A stretch of 64,000 bases of DNA from Callipepla californica brunnescens. Lineage: Eukaryota; Chordata; Aves; Galliformes; Odontophoridae. The stretch lies in NCBI GenBank assembly GCA_023055505.1, contig JALIRH010000141.1, forward strand, positions 1 to 64,000, in the 5' to 3' direction. Below the pieces are notes generated by a model, which made no database searches, was not told the DNA's origin, and was given only the letters and a program-made list of their open reading frames with translations. Both the position numbers and the translations under genes were made by a program. Numbering within the stretch: position 1 is the stretch's first letter; every line of letters starts with the position of its first letter. Of the stretch, positions 37,015 through 50,980 are shown one piece after another.

Positions 37015-38545
37015 CACTAACCCTAACCCCACATTAACCCTATCCTAACCCTAACCCTAACCCTAGCCCTAAACTACATTAACCCTAACCCTAACCCTAG
37101 CCCTAACCTAACTCTAACCCTAACCCTAACCCTAAACCTAATGCTAACCCTTACCCTACCCTAACCCTAACCCTACCATACCCTAACCCTAACCTACCCT
37201 AACACTAACCCTAACCCTAACCCTAATTCCTAACCCTTACCTTAACTGTATCACAATCCCTATCCTAATTCTTACCCTAACCCTAACCCTTACCTAACCC
37301 TAACCCTAACTGTAACCTTAACCCTAACCCTAACCCTAACCTAACACTAACCCTAATCCTAACCCTAACCCTAACTCTAATTCCTAACCCTTACCTTAAC
37401 TGTATCACAATCCCTATCCTAATTCTTACCTTAACCCTAACCCTTACCTAACCCTAACCCTAACCCTAACCCTAACCCTAACCCCAACCCTAACCTAACC
37501 CTAACCTAACCCTAACCCTAACCGTAACCCTAACCTAACCCTAACCCTAACCATAACCCTAACCCTAACCCTAACCCTAACCCTAACCTCAACCCCAACC
37601 CTAACTCTAACCTTAACCCTAAACCTAACAATAAATTTAACCCTAACACTAACACTAACACTAACCCTAATTTTACCATAACCCTAAGCATACCCTAACC
37701 CTAACCCTAACCCTAACCCTAACCCCAACCCTAACCTAACCCTAACCCTAACCCTAACCCTACCCTAACCCTAACCCTAACCCTAACCCTAACCCTAACA
37801 ATAAATTTAACCTTAACCCTAACCCTAACCCTAACCCTACCCTAACCCTAACCCTAACCCTAACCCTAACCCTAACCCTAACCCTAACCCTAGCCCTACC
37901 CTAACCCTAACCCTAACCCTAACCCTAACCCTAACCCTAACCCTAGCCTAACCCAAACCCTAACCCTACCCTAACCCTAACCCTAACCCTACCCCTAACC
38001 CTACTTTACCCTAACCCTAATCCTAACACTAACTCTAACTTTATTCCTTACCCTAACACTAATCCAATCCCGAACCCTAACCCTAATCCTAGCCCTAACT
38101 CTAACTTTATTCGTAACCCTACCCCTAATCCAAACAATAACCCTTACCCTAATCAAACCCTATCCCTATTCCTAACCCTTACCCTAACCGTATCACAATC
38201 CCTATCCTAACTCTTACCATAACCCAAACCCTAACCTAACCCTAACCCTAACCCTAACCCTATCCCTAACCCTTACCCTAACCCTAACCCTACCCTAACC
38301 TTAACTCTACCCTAACCGTATCCCTACCCTAACCCTAACCCTAATCCTAGCCCTTACTCTAACTTTAGTCCTAACCCTACCCCTGATCCAAACACTAACC
38401 CTAACCTTAATGTAACCCTAACCCTATTCCTAACCCTTACCCTAACTGTATCCCATTCCCTATCCTAACTCTTACCATAACCCTAACCCTGATGCTAATG
38501 CTAACCCTAACCCTGAATCTAACCCTTACCCTAACCCTATCCCTT
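37015..38545 (-). repeat. CCCTAA telomeric block, unit 7 (1531 bp)
   Basis: Close to the unit 6 block. The second AACAATAAATTTAACC marker is near 37797. Confidence 0.95.
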
Positions 38546-38796
38546 ACCCAGAAGCTAACACTTAGCGTTGTACAATACCTAACCGTACCCTAACCCTATC
38601 CCTAAACCTAAAAGGAACCCAAACTCTAACCCTAAATCTGTCCCTGAGCCTAACCTTCAACCTTACCCTAACCTTAACCCTAACCCTGTTCCATTCTCTA
38701 AACATATCTGTAAGCATTACCTTCATCCTAACTCGAACTCTACCCTAACCCTATCCCTTTGACCCCAACACAAAACCCAGATTGAGCCTGACCCTA

Positions 38797-38804
38797 ACCT
38801 AGGT
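38797..38804. other. Polarity switch point, units 7/8 (type C)
   Basis: ACCTAGGT with AGCATCAAG; second type C in a row, ending the A-B-C order. Confidence 0.88.
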
Positions 38805-40295
38805 AGCATCAAGTGTATGTAGGGTGAATTTGAGTTTTAGGGTCAAAGTTAAATTGTTAGTTTTAGGGTTAGGGTGAAGGATTGCTTTAGTTCTAGTATT
38901 AGGGTGTTTGGGGTTAGGGTTAGGGTAAGGATTTGGGGGTGGATTAGGTTTAGGGTCAGGTTTGGGGGAGTTTTGGGGTTAGGGTTAGATTTAGGATTAG
39001 GGTTAGCAAAAAAGTTGTTTTAGTTTTAGTTTAGGTTAGTGCTAGGATTAGGTTGAGTGTTCTTGTGAAGTTTAGGTTTAGGGTTAGGTTTAGGTTTAGA
39101 TTGAGGTTTAGGGTAAGGAGTAGGGTTCATTTGACTTTTAGGGTCAGAGTAGAGTTAAGTCGTGTTAGGGTTAAGGTTAAGAACAGGATTCAGATTCCAA
39201 TTAGGTTTTGGGTTCCTACTAGGGATAGGCCTCAAATTAGTGTTAAGGTTAGGGTTAGGGTTAGGTATAGGGAAAGGGTTAGTGTTAAGGCCAGGGCAAG
39301 TGTATGGTTTAGGGTAAAGATTGGATTTAGGGTTAGGTTTAGATGTAGGTTTGGTTTGATCGTTAGGGTGTGAGAAGGCACCGGCCTTGGATTTCATTTG
39401 GAGATTGGGTAAGGTTTAGGAATAGGAATAACATTGGTGTTTAAAAGATGATTAGTGTTAGTATTAGGGATAGGGTTACGGTTAGAGTTTAGTTAGGGTT
39501 GTTAGTTTTAGAGTGAGGGATAGGGGTATGGTTTGGTCTAGTACTTGGGTTAGGGTTTGGGATAGTCATAGCATTAGTGTTAGGGTTAGGGTTCCGTTAG
39601 GGTTGTGGTAATCTGATGCTAGGTGTCGGGATTAGGGTTGTGCTTAAATGTGGGTTTGGTTTGAGGGTCAGAGTTAGGGTTAGGGTAGAGTTAGAATTAG
39701 GGTAAGAGTTAGGATTAGGTTTAGGATTAGGATAAAGATTAGGTTAGGATTAGTGTTGGCTTTAGGGTTGTGTCTGGGAGAAGGGTTAGTGTTAGGGATA
39801 GACTTAGGGTAAGAGTAAGTGTTAGGGATAGGCATAGGTTTTGGGAAAGTTTCAGAGTTTGGACTGGATTTATGATTAGGGTTAGGGACAAAGATTTTTT
39901 GAGATTTGTGATTAGATTTAGGGAGAAAAGTAGGCTGACTTGTGGTGTTAGCAGTAGGTTTAGGTTTAGGTTTAGGTTTAGGATTCCATTTGTATTTATT
40001 GATCGAGGTTGGGTTAGTTGGAGTGTAAAGGTCAGAGTAGGGTTAGGCCTTGGGATAGGGTTAAGGTTTGGAATAGGATTAGGATTCAAATGATGTTACG
40101 GGTTGGTGTTAGGGTTAGGGAAAGGTTAGGATCAGGGTTGAGGTCAGGGTTAGGTATAGGAAAAGGGTTAGTGTTAGGGCTAGGGCAATTGGAAGGGTTA
40201 GGCTTAGGCTTAGATATTAGGGTTAGGTTTAGGCGGAGGTTTGGTTCGAGTGTCAGGGTGAGAGAAGGGGTAGGCCTGGGGTTTGGTTTTGGGTT

Positions 40296-40484
40296 ACATC
40301 ATACAAATCATCACATACATTAGCTGGGGTGGGAGGTGCAAGGAACAGCCAGCAAAGTGCTGAGTTCATTCCAATCAGAGGACCTGAAGATCGGGTAGCT
40401 ACTATCAAACCGTTTGTGTTGCCAATTCCGATGATATTTATGGGGCCCTGATGTTATGGTTCAGTGGGGAGTCACTATCAAGTC
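40296..40484. other. 189-bp core, unit 8
   Basis: A allele; no other change seen. Confidence 0.92.
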
Positions 40485-42286
40485 CAAACCCAATCCAAAC
40501 CCCAAACCTACTCCTATTCCTAAACCTTATCTTAACCCTAAACCAAACCCAAACCCAAGGCCCTCCCCTTCTCTCAGCCTAACACTCAAACTAACCTAAA
40601 CCCGAAACTAACCCTACATTTATCCTAATCTTATCCATATTCTAAGGCCTAACCCTACTCTGACCAGAAAGCTCATGTTGTCTAAAATCTACCCCTTACC
40701 TAAAACCTAAATCGACAAAAAAACCTAACCCGAAACCTCAACCTAACTCTTCTCCTAACTAGAACACCAGCACTTCACCTTACCCTAACTGGAAACCTAG
40801 GACTAAATCCTTACCTTGTCCAGAACCCTATTCCTAACCCAAACCAGAATTCTAACCTCTACCCTAACCAAAACCCTTCCCCTAAACCTAAACCTAATGC
40901 TACCCTCAACCAAACCCTAGCCCTAAATCCTACCCTAAAACCAACACCACGTTTAAGCTCAAACCTCAAGCCTCAAAGAAAGCATCAGATTACCGCAGAT
41001 CTCACCTAACACTAACCCCAATCCAATCCCTACTACTAACCCCAAACCCAATCCAAACACCAAAACTATTCCTATTCCTAAACCTAACACTAAGCCAGAA
41101 CCAAACCCAAGGCCTACCCCTTCTCTCAGCCTGACACTCAAACTAACCTAGACCTGAACGCAACGCTAAATCAAATACTAAAACTCACCCTTAGCCAAGG
41201 CCCTTTTAGGACCCTTCCCTGGTCCTAAAACTAAAGAGAACCCTACCCCTTCCACTAAACCTTCATCTACATCCCTAACCCTTACCCTAAACCTAAATCT
41301 ACACCAAAACCTAACCCTAACCCTAACATGTCTTCTAACTGTAAAACTAACGCTTCACCTAACCCGAACTGAAACCCCAGGACTAAACCTTACCTAACAC
41401 CTAGCTATATTCCTAACCCTATCCTGAAACCTAACGTTAACCCTAACCCTAAAAACAACTTGGAACCAAACCCTAACCCTAACCTAACCCTTATCAGAAC
41501 CCTAAATCTAATCCTAACCGTTACCTCAATTGAACTCCAATTCTTCCTGAAATCTAAATGGGACCTTAAAACCAACCCCAGATTGAAGCCCAACCCTAAA
41601 CCTAACACAAAGCATTAGATTACCACAGCCATCACCTAACTCTAACCCCAGCCTTAACGCTAATACTATCCCAAACACTATTCCAATTCCTAAACCCAAC
41701 ACAAACCCAAAAACACAAAGCCTACAATTCTCACAGCCTAACACTGAAAGGAAACCTAAATCTTACCCTAACTCTAAAACTAATCCAAAGCATGACCACA
41801 ATTTAAACTCTAAATCTACCTTCAAACTAAAGCTGACCCTAACACCAACCTCAAGCCCAACCCTAAGCCTAACACAAAGCATTAGATTACCACAACGCTC
41901 ACCTAACTTCTAACCCCCACCCTAACACTAATACTAAAGCAATCAGATTCCAAATACTAACCCAATTCCTATTCTGAAACCCAAAACTATTCCAAAAACA
42001 AACCCAAGGCCTAACCTTTCTCTCACCCTAACAATCAAAGAAAACCTATTCCTAAACCTAATCCTAAATCTAGTCCTAACCCTAACCCTCACCCTTAATC
42101 TAACCCCAACCCCCACCCAGAAGCTAACACTTAGCATTGTACAATACCTAAACGTACCCCTAATCCTTATCACTAAACCTAAAAGGAACCTGAAACATAG
42201 TGCTAAATCCGAACCCTAACCCTGAAGACTAACGCTAACAATGAACCAATTCCTATACCTTTTCCTTCCTCCAAATTGATTCCTAG

Positions 42287-43793
42287 CACTAACCCTAACC
42301 CTACTTTAACCCTATCCTAACCCTAACCCTAACCCTAGCCCTAAACTACATTAACCCTAACCCTAACCCTAGCCCTAACCTAACTCTAACCCTAACCCTA
42401 ACCCTAAACCTAATGCTAACCCTTACCCTACCCTAACCCTAACCCTACCATACCCTAACCCTAACCTACCCTAACACTAACCCTAACCCTAACCCTAATT
42501 CCTAACCCTTACCTTAACTGTATCACAATCCCTATCCTAATTCTTACCCTAACCCTAACCCTTACCTAACCCTAACCCTAACCCTAACTCTAACCTTAAC
42601 CCTAACCCTAACCCTAACCTAACACTAACCCTAATCCTAACCCTAACCCTAACTCTAATTCCTAACCCTTACCTTAACTGTATCACAATCCCTATCCTAA
42701 TTCTTACCTTAACCCTAACCCTTACCTAACCCTAACCCTAACCCTAACCCTAACCCTAACCCCAACCCTAACCTAACCCTAACCTAACCCTAACCCTAAC
42801 CGTAACCCTAACCTAACCCTAACCCTAACCCTAACCCTAACCCTAACCCTAACCCTAACCTCAACCCTAACCCTAACTCTAACCTTAACCCTAAACCTAA
42901 CAATAAATTTAACCCTAACACTAACACTAACACTAACCCTAATTTTACCATAACCCTAAGCATACCCTAACCCTAACCCTAACCCTAACCCCAACCCTAA
43001 CCTAACCCTAACCCTAACCCTAACCCTAACCCTACCCTAACCCTAACCCTAACCGTAACCCTAATCCTAGCCCTACCCTAACCCTAACCCTAACCCTAAC
43101 CCTAACCCTAACCCTAACCCTAGCCCTACCCTAACCCTAACCCTAACCCTAACCCTAACCCTAACCCTTACCCTAACCCTAGCCTAACCCAAACCCTAAC
43201 CCTAACCCTACCCTAACCCTAACCCTAACCCTACCCCTACCCCTAACCCTACTTTACCCTAACCCTAATCCTAACACTAACTCTAACTTTATTCCTTACC
43301 CTAACACTAATCCAATCCCGAACCCTAACCCTAATCCTAGCCCTAACTCTAACTTTATTCGTAACCCTACCCCTAATCCAAACAATAACCCTTACCCTAA
43401 TCAAACCCTATCCCTATTCCTAACCCTTACCCTAACCGTATCACAATCCCTATCCTAACTCTTACCATAACCCAAACCCTAACCTAACCCTAACCCTAAC
43501 CCTAACCCTATCCCTAACCCTTACCCTAACCCTAACCCTACCCTAACCTTAACTCTACCCTAACCGTATCCCTACCCTAACCCTAACCCTAATCCTAGCC
43601 CTTACTCTAACTTTAGTCCTAACCCTACCCCTGATCCAAACACTAACCCTAACCTTAATGTAACCCTAACCCTATTCCTAACCCTTACCCTAACTGTATC
43701 CCATTCCCTATCCTAACTCTTACCATAACCCTAACCCTGATGCTAATGCTAACCCTAACCCTGAATCTAACCCTTACCCTAACCCTATCCCTT
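42287..43793 (-). repeat. CCCTAA telomeric block, unit 8 (1507 bp)
   Basis: Begins with CCCTACTTTAACC (shared with units 11 and 12). It has a single AACAATAAATTTAACC marker; where the second would lie, near 43050, it reads AACCGTAACCCTAATCC. Confidence 0.95.
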
Positions 43794-44044
43794 ACCCAGA
43801 AGCTAACACTTAGCGTTGTACAATACCTAACCGTACCCTAACCCTATCCCTAAACCTAAAAGGAACCCAAACTCTAACCCTAAATCTGTCCCTGAGCCTA
43901 ACCTTCAACCTTACCCTAACCTTAACCCTAACCCTGTTCCATTCTCTAAACATATCTGTAAGCATTACCTTCATCCTAACTCGAACTCTACCCTAACCCT
44001 ATCCCTTTGACCCCAACACAAAACCCAGATTGAGCCTGACCCTA

Positions 44045-44052
44045 ACCTAGAT
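44045..44052. other. Polarity switch point, units 8/9 (type B)
   Basis: Broken palindrome ACCTAGAT with AGCATAAAG. Confidence 0.86.
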
Positions 44053-45543
44053 AGCATAAAGTGTATGTAGGGTGAATTTGAGTTTTAGGGTCAAAGTTAA
44101 ATTGTTAGTTTTAGGGTTAGGGTGAAGGATTGCTTTAGTTCTAGTATTAGGGTGTTTGGGGTTAGGGTTAGGGTAAGGATTTGGGGGTGGATTAGGTTTA
44201 GGGTCAGGTTTGGGGGAGTTTTGGGGTTAGGGTTAGATTTAGGATTAGGGTTAGCAAAAAAGTTGTTTTAGTTTTAGTTTAGGTTAGTGCTAGGATTAGG
44301 TTGAGTGTTCTTGTGAAGTTTAGGTTTAGGGTTAGGTTTAGGTTTAGATTGAGGTTTAGGGTAAGGAGTAGGGTTCATTTGACTTTTAGGGTCAGAGTAG
44401 AGTTAAGTCGTGTTAGGGTTAAGGTTAAGAACAGGATTCAGATTCCAATTAGGTTTTGGGTTCCTACTAGGGATAGGCCTCAAATTAGTGTTAAGGTTAG
44501 GGTTAGGGTTAGGTATAGGGAAAGGGTTAGTGTTAAGGCCAGGGCAAGTGTATGGTTTAGGGTAAAGATTGGATTTAGGGTTAGGTTTAGATGTAGGTTT
44601 GGTTTGATCGTTAGGGTGTGAGAAGGCACCGGCCTTGGATTTCATTTGGAGATTGGGTAAGGTTTAGGAATAGGAATAACATTGGTGTTTAAAAGATGAT
44701 TAGTGTTAGTATTAGGGATAGGGTTACGGTTAGAGTTTAGTTAGGGTTGTTAGTTTTAGAGTGACGGATAGGGGTATGGTTTGGTCTAGTACTTGGGTTA
44801 GGGTTTGGGATAGTCCTAGCATTAGTGTTAGGGTTAGGGTTCCGTTAGGGTTGTGGTAATCTGATGCTAGGTGTCGGGATTAGGGTTGTGCTTAAATGTG
44901 GGTTTGGTTTGAGGGTCAGAGTTAGGGTTAGGGGAGAGTTAGAATTAGGGTAAGAGTTAGGATTAGGTTTAGGATTAGGATAAAGATTAGGTTAGGATTA
45001 GTGTTGGCTTTAGGGTTGTGTCTGGGAGAAGGATTAGTGTTAGGGATAGACTTAGGGTAAGAGTAAGTGTTAGGAATAGGCATAGGTTTTGGGAAAGTTT
45101 CAGAGTTTGGACTGGATTTATGATTAGGGTTAGGGACAAAGATTTTTTGAGATTTGTGATTAGATTTAGGGAGAAAAGTAGGCTGACTTGTGGTGTTAGC
45201 AGTAGGTTTAGGTTTAGGTTTAGGTTTAGGATTCCATTTGTATTTATTGATCGAGGTTGGGTTAGTTGGAGTGTAAAGGTCAGAGTAGGGTTAGGCCTTG
45301 GGATAGGGTTAAGGTTTGGAATAGGATTAGGATTCAAATGATGTTACGGGTTGGTGTTAGGGTTAGGGAAAGGTTAGGATCAGGGTTGAGGTCAGGGTTA
45401 GGTATAGGAAAAGGGTTAGTGTTAGGGCTAGGGCAATTGGAAGGGTTAGGCTTAGGCTTAGATATTAGGGTTAGGTTTAGGCGGAGGTTTGGTTCGAGTG
45501 TCAGGGTGAGAGAAGGGGTAGGCCTGGGGTTTGGTTTTGGGTT

Positions 45544-45732
45544 ACATCATACAAATCATCCCATACATTAGCTGGGGTGGGAGGTGCAAGGAACAGCCAG
45601 CAAAGTGCTGAGTTCATTCCAATCAGAGGACCTGAAGATCGGGTAGCTACTATCAAACCGTTTGTGTTGCCAATTCCGATGATATTTATGGGGCCCTGAT
45701 GTTATGGTTCAGTGGGGAGTCACTATCAAGTC
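45544..45732. other. 189-bp core, unit 9
   Basis: C allele, shared with unit 10 to its right. Confidence 0.92.
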
Positions 45733-47541
45733 CAAACCCAATCCAAACCCCAAACCTACTCCTATTCCTAAACCTTATCTTAACCCTAAACCAAACCCAA
45801 ACCCAAGGCCCTCCCCTTCTCTCAGCCTAACACTCAAACTAACCTAAACCCGAAACTAACCCTACATTTATCCTAATCTTATCCATATTCTAAGGCCTAA
45901 CCCTACTCTGACCAGAAAGCTCATGTTGTCTAAAATCTACCCCTTACCTAAAACCTAAATCGACAAAAAAAACCTAACCCGAAACCTCAACCTAACTCTT
46001 CTCCTAACTAGAACACCAGCACTTCACCTTACCCTAACTGGAAACCTAGGACTAAATCCTTACCTTGTCCAGAACCCTATTCCTAACCCAAACCAGAATT
46101 CTAACCTCTACCCTAACCAAAACCCTTCCCCTAAACCTAAACCTAATGCTACCCTCAACCAAACCCTAGCCCTAAATCCTACCCTAAAACCAACACCACG
46201 TTTAAGCTCAAACCTCAAGCCTCAAAGAAAGCATCAGATTACCGCAGATCTCACCTAACACTAACCCCAATCCAATCCCTACTACTAACCCCAAACCCAA
46301 TCCAAACACCAAAACTATTCCTATTCCTAAACCTAACACTAAGCCAGAACCAAACCCAAGGCCTACCCCTTCTCTCAGCCTGACACTCAAACTAACCTAG
46401 ACCTGAACGCAACGCTAAATCAAATACTAAAACTCACCCTTAGCCAAGGCCCTTTTAGGACCCTTCCCTGGTCCTAAAACTAAAGAGAACCCTACCCCTT
46501 CCACTAAACCTTCATCTACATCCCTAACCCTTACCCTAAACCTAAATCTACACCAAAACCTAACCCTAACCCTAACATGTCTTCTAACTGTAAAACTAAC
46601 GCTTCACCTAACCCGAACTGAAACCCCAGGACTAAACCTTACCTAACACCTAGCTATATTCCTAACCCTATCCTGAAACCTAACGTTAACCCTAACCCTA
46701 AAAACAACTTGGAACCAAACCCTAACCCTAACCTAACCCTTATCAGAACCCTAAATCTAATCCTAACCGTTACCTCAATTGAACTCCAATTCTTCCTGAA
46801 ATCTAAATGGGACCTTAAAACCAACCCCAGATTGAAGCCCAACCCTAAACCTAACACAAAGCATTAGATTACCACAGCCATCACCTAACTCTAACCCCAG
46901 CCTTAACGCTAATACTATCCCAAACACTATTCCAATTCCTAAACCCAACACAAACCCAAAAACACAAAGCCTACAATTCTCACAGCCTAACACTGAAAGG
47001 AAACCTAAATCTTACCCTAACTCTAAAACTAATCCAAAGCATGACCACAATTTAAACTCTAAATCTACCTTCAAACTAAAGCTGACCCTAACACCAACCT
47101 CAAGTAAAAGCCCAACCCTAAGCCTAACACAAAGCATTAGATTACCACAACGCTCACCTAACTTCTAACCCCCACCCTAACACTAATACTAAAGCAATCA
47201 GATTCCAAATACTAACCCAATTCCTATTCTGAAACCCAAAACTATTCCAAAAACAAACCCAAGGCCTAACCTTTCTCTCACCCTAACAATCAAAGAAAAC
47301 CTATTCCTAAACCTAATCCTAAATCTAGTCCTAACCCTAACCCTCACCCTTAATCTAACCCCAACCCCCACCCAGAAGCTAACACTTAGCATTGTACAAT
47401 ACCTAAACGTACCCCTAATCCTTATCACTAAACCTAAAAGGAACCTGAAACATAGTGCTAAATCCGAACCCTAACCCTGAAGACTAACGCTAACAATGAA
47501 CCAATTCCTATACCTTTTCCTTCCTCCAAATTGAATCCTAG

Positions 47542-49041
47542 CACTAACCCTAACCCTACATTAACCCTATCCTAACCCTAACCCTAACCCTAGCCCTAAA
47601 CTACATTAACCCTAACCCTAACCCTAGCCCTAACCTAACTCTAACCCTAACCCTAACCCTAAACCTAATGCTAACCCTTACCCTACCCTAACCCTAACCC
47701 TACCATACCCTAACCCTAACCTACCCTAACACTAACCCTAACCCTAACCCTAATTCCTAACCCTTACCTTAACTGTATCACAATCCCTATCCTAATTCTT
47801 ACCCTAACCCTAACCCTTACCTAACCCTAACCCTAACCCTAACCCTAACTCTAACCTTAACCCTAACCCTAACCCTAACCTAACACTAACCCTAATCCTA
47901 ACCCTAACCCTAACTCTAATTCCTAACCCTTACCTTAACTGTATCACAATCCCTATCCTAATTCTTACCTTAACCCTAACCCTTACCTAACCCTAACCCT
48001 AACCCTAACCCTAACCCTAACTCTAACCCCAACCCTAACCTAACCCTAACCTAACCCTAACCCTAACCGTAACCCTAACCTAACCCTAACCCTAACCCTA
48101 ACCCTAACCCTAACCTCAACCCTAACCCTAACTCTAACCTTAACCCTAAACCTAACAATAAATTTAACCCTAACACTAACACTAACACTAACCCTAATTT
48201 TACCATAACCCTAAGCATACCCTAAGCATACCCTAACCCTAACCCTAACCCTAACCCCAACCCTAACCTAACCCTAACCCTAACCCTAACCCTACCCTAA
48301 CCCTAACCCTAACCCTAACCCTAACCCTAACAATAAATTTAACCTTAACCCTAACCCTAACCCTAACCCTACCCTAACCCTAACCCTAACCCTAACCCTA
48401 GCCCTACCCTAACCCTAACCCTAACCCTAGCCTAACCCAAACCCTAACCCTAACCCTACCCTAACCCTAACCCTAACCCTAACCCTACCCCTAACCCTAC
48501 TTTACCCTAACCCTAATCCTAACACTAACTCTAACTTTATTCCTTACCCTAACACTAATCCAATCCCGAACCCTAACCCTAATCCTAGCCCTAACTCTAA
48601 CTTTATTCGTAACCCTACCCCTAATCCAAACAATAACCCTTACCCTAATCAAACCCTATCCCTATTCCTAACCCTTACCCTAACCGTATCACAATCCCTA
48701 TCCTAACTCTTACCATAACCCAAACCCTAACCTAACCCTAACCCTAACCCTAACCCTATCCCTAACCCTTACCCTAACCCTAACCCTACCCTAACCTTAA
48801 CTCTACCCTAACCGTATCCCTACCCTAACCCTAACCCTAATCCTAGCCCTTACTCTAACTTTAGTCCTAACCCTACCCCTGATCCAAACACTAACCCTAA
48901 CCTTAATGTAACCCTAACCCTATTCCTAACCCTTACCCTAACTGTATCCCATTCCCTATCCTAACTCTTACCATAACCCTAACCCTGATGCTAATGCTAA
49001 CCCTAACCCTGAATCTAACCCTTACCCTAACCCTATCCCTT
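47542..49041 (-). repeat. CCCTAA telomeric block, unit 9 (1500 bp)
   Basis: Preceded by TTGAATCCTAG. It contains the doubled CCCTAAGCATA (about 48208-48230) and markers near 48151 and 48328. Confidence 0.95.
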
Positions 49042-49292
49042 ACCCAGAAGCTAACACTTAGCGTTGTACAATACCTAACCGTACCCTAACCCTATCCCTA
49101 AACCTAAAAGGAACCCAAACTCTAACCCTAAATCTGTCCCTGAGCCTAACCTTCAACCTTACCCTAACCTTAACCCTAACCCTGTTCCATTCTCTAAACA
49201 TATCTGTAAGCATTACCTTCATCCTAACTCGAACTCTACCCTAACCCTATCCCTTTGACCCCAACACAAAACCCAGATTGAGCCTGACCCTA

Positions 49293-49300
49293 ACCTAGGT
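49293..49300. other. Polarity switch point, units 9/10 (type A)
   Basis: ACCTAGGT with AGCATAAAG, but followed by GTTGTAGTATT, which in units 3 and 6 goes with type B. This is a fine-scale mosaic. Confidence 0.88.
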
Positions 49301-50791
49301 AGCATAAAGTGTATGTAGGGTGAATTTGAGTTTTAGGGTCAAAGTTAAATTGTTAGTTTTAGGGTTAGGGTGAAGGATTGCTTTAGTTGTAGTATTAGGG
49401 TGTTTGGGGTTAGGGTTAGGGTAAGGATTTGGGGGTGGATTAGGTTTAGGGTCAGGTTTGGGGGAGTTTTGGGGTTAGGGTTAGATTTAGGATTAGGGTT
49501 AGCAAAAAAGTTGTTTTAGTTTTAGTTTAGGTTAGTGCTAGGATTAGGTTGAGTGTTCTTGTGAAGTTTAGGTTTAGGGTTAGGTTTAGGTTTAGATTGA
49601 GGTTTAGGGTAAGGAGTAGGGTTCATTTGACTTTTAGGGTCAGAGTAGAGTTAAGTCGTGTTAGGGTTAAGGTTAAGAACAGGATTCAGATTCCAATTAG
49701 GTTTTGGGTTCCTACTAGGGATAGGCCTCAAATTAGTGTTAAGGTTAGGGTTAGGGTTAGGTATAGGGAAAGGGTTAGTGTTAAGGCCAGGGCAAGTGTA
49801 TGGTTTAGGGTAAAGATTGGATTTAGGGTTAGGTTTAGATGTAGGTTTGGTTTGATCGTTAGGGTGTGAGAAGGCACCGGCCTTGGATTTCATTTGGAGA
49901 TTGGGTAAGGTTTAGGAATAGGAATAACATTGGTGTTTAAAAGATGATTAGTGTTAGTATTAGGGATAGGGTTACGGTTAGAGTTTAGTTAGGGTTGTTA
50001 GTTTTAGAGTGAGGGATAGGGGTATGGTTTGGTCTAGTACTTGGGTTAGGGTTTGGGATAGTCATAGCATTAGTGTTAGGGTTAGGGTTCCGTTAGGGTT
50101 GTGGTAATCTGATGCTAGGTGTCGGGATTAGGGTTGTGCTTAAATGTGGGTTTGGTTTGAGGGTCAGAGTTAGGGTTAGGGGAGAGTTAGAATTAGGGTA
50201 AGAGTTAGGATTAGGTTTAGGATTAGGATAAAGATTAGGTTAGGATTAGTGTTGGCTTTAGGGTTGTGTCTGGGAGAAGGGTTAGTGTTAGGGATAGACT
50301 TAGGGTAAGAGTAAGTGTTAGGAATAGGCATAGGTTTTGGGAAAGTTTCAGAGTTTGGACTGGATTTATGATTAGGGTTAGGGACAAAGATTTTTTGAGA
50401 TTTGTGATTAGATTTAGGGAGAAAAGTAGGCTGACTTGTGGTGTTAGCAGTAGGTTTAGGTTTAGGTTTAGGTTTAGGATTCCATTTGTATTTATTGATC
50501 GAGGTTGGGTTAGTTGGAGTGTAAAGGTCAGAGTAGGGTTAGGCCTTGGGATAGGGTTAAGGTTTGGAATAGGATTAGGATTCAAATGATGTTACGGGTT
50601 GGTGTTAGGGTTAGGGAAAGGTTAGGATCAGGGTTGAGGTCAGGGTTAGGTATAGGAAAAGGGTTAGTGTTAGGGCTAGGGCAATTGGAAGGGTTAGGCT
50701 TAGGCTTAGATATTAGGGTTAGGTTTAGGCGGAGGTTTGGTTCGAGTGTCAGGGTGAGAGAAGGGGTAGGCCTGGGGTTTGGTTTTGGGTT

Positions 50792-50980
50792 ACATCATAC
50801 AAATCATCCCATACATTAGCTGGGGTGGGAGGTGCAAGGAACAGCCAGCAAAGTGCTGAGTTCATTCCAATCAGAGGACCTGAAGATCGGGTAGCTACTA
50901 TCAAACCGTTTGTGTTGCCAATTCCGATGATATTTATGGGGCCCTGATGTTATGGTTCAGTGGGGAGTCACTATCAAGTC
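50792..50980. other. 189-bp core, unit 10
   Basis: C allele; the last core with it in the window. Confidence 0.92.

Larger units (their letters stand above)
33529..38800. repeat. Unit 7 (5272 bp)
   Basis: Core 35024-35212, CCCTAA block 37015-38545. GTTAGGGATAGGC near 34550 is shared only with unit 8 (GTTAGGAATAGGC elsewhere). GTCATAGCAT is present near 34293. It has CCCCACATTAACC at the start of its block, as in units 3 and 6. Confidence 0.96.
38801..44048. repeat. Unit 8 (5248 bp)
   Basis: Core 40296-40484, CCCTAA block 42287-43793. It shares GTTAGGGATAGGC with unit 7 in the G-rich arm and the GGACCTTAAAACC allele (near 41562) with unit 9 in the C-rich arm, so it sits between the two by descent or conversion. 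Its block has one AACAATAAATTTAACC marker (near 42899), whereas the other complete units have at least two. Confidence 0.96.
44049..49296. repeat. Unit 9 (5248 bp)
   Basis: Core 45544-45732, CCCTAA block 47542-49041. One extra A in the A run near 45965 makes the non-block part 3748 bases. It has TTGAATCCTAGC before the block, shared only with unit 10, and the TAAAAG segment is present. The phrase CCCTAAGCATA is doubled at about 48208-48230, as in units 10 and 11. Confidence 0.96.
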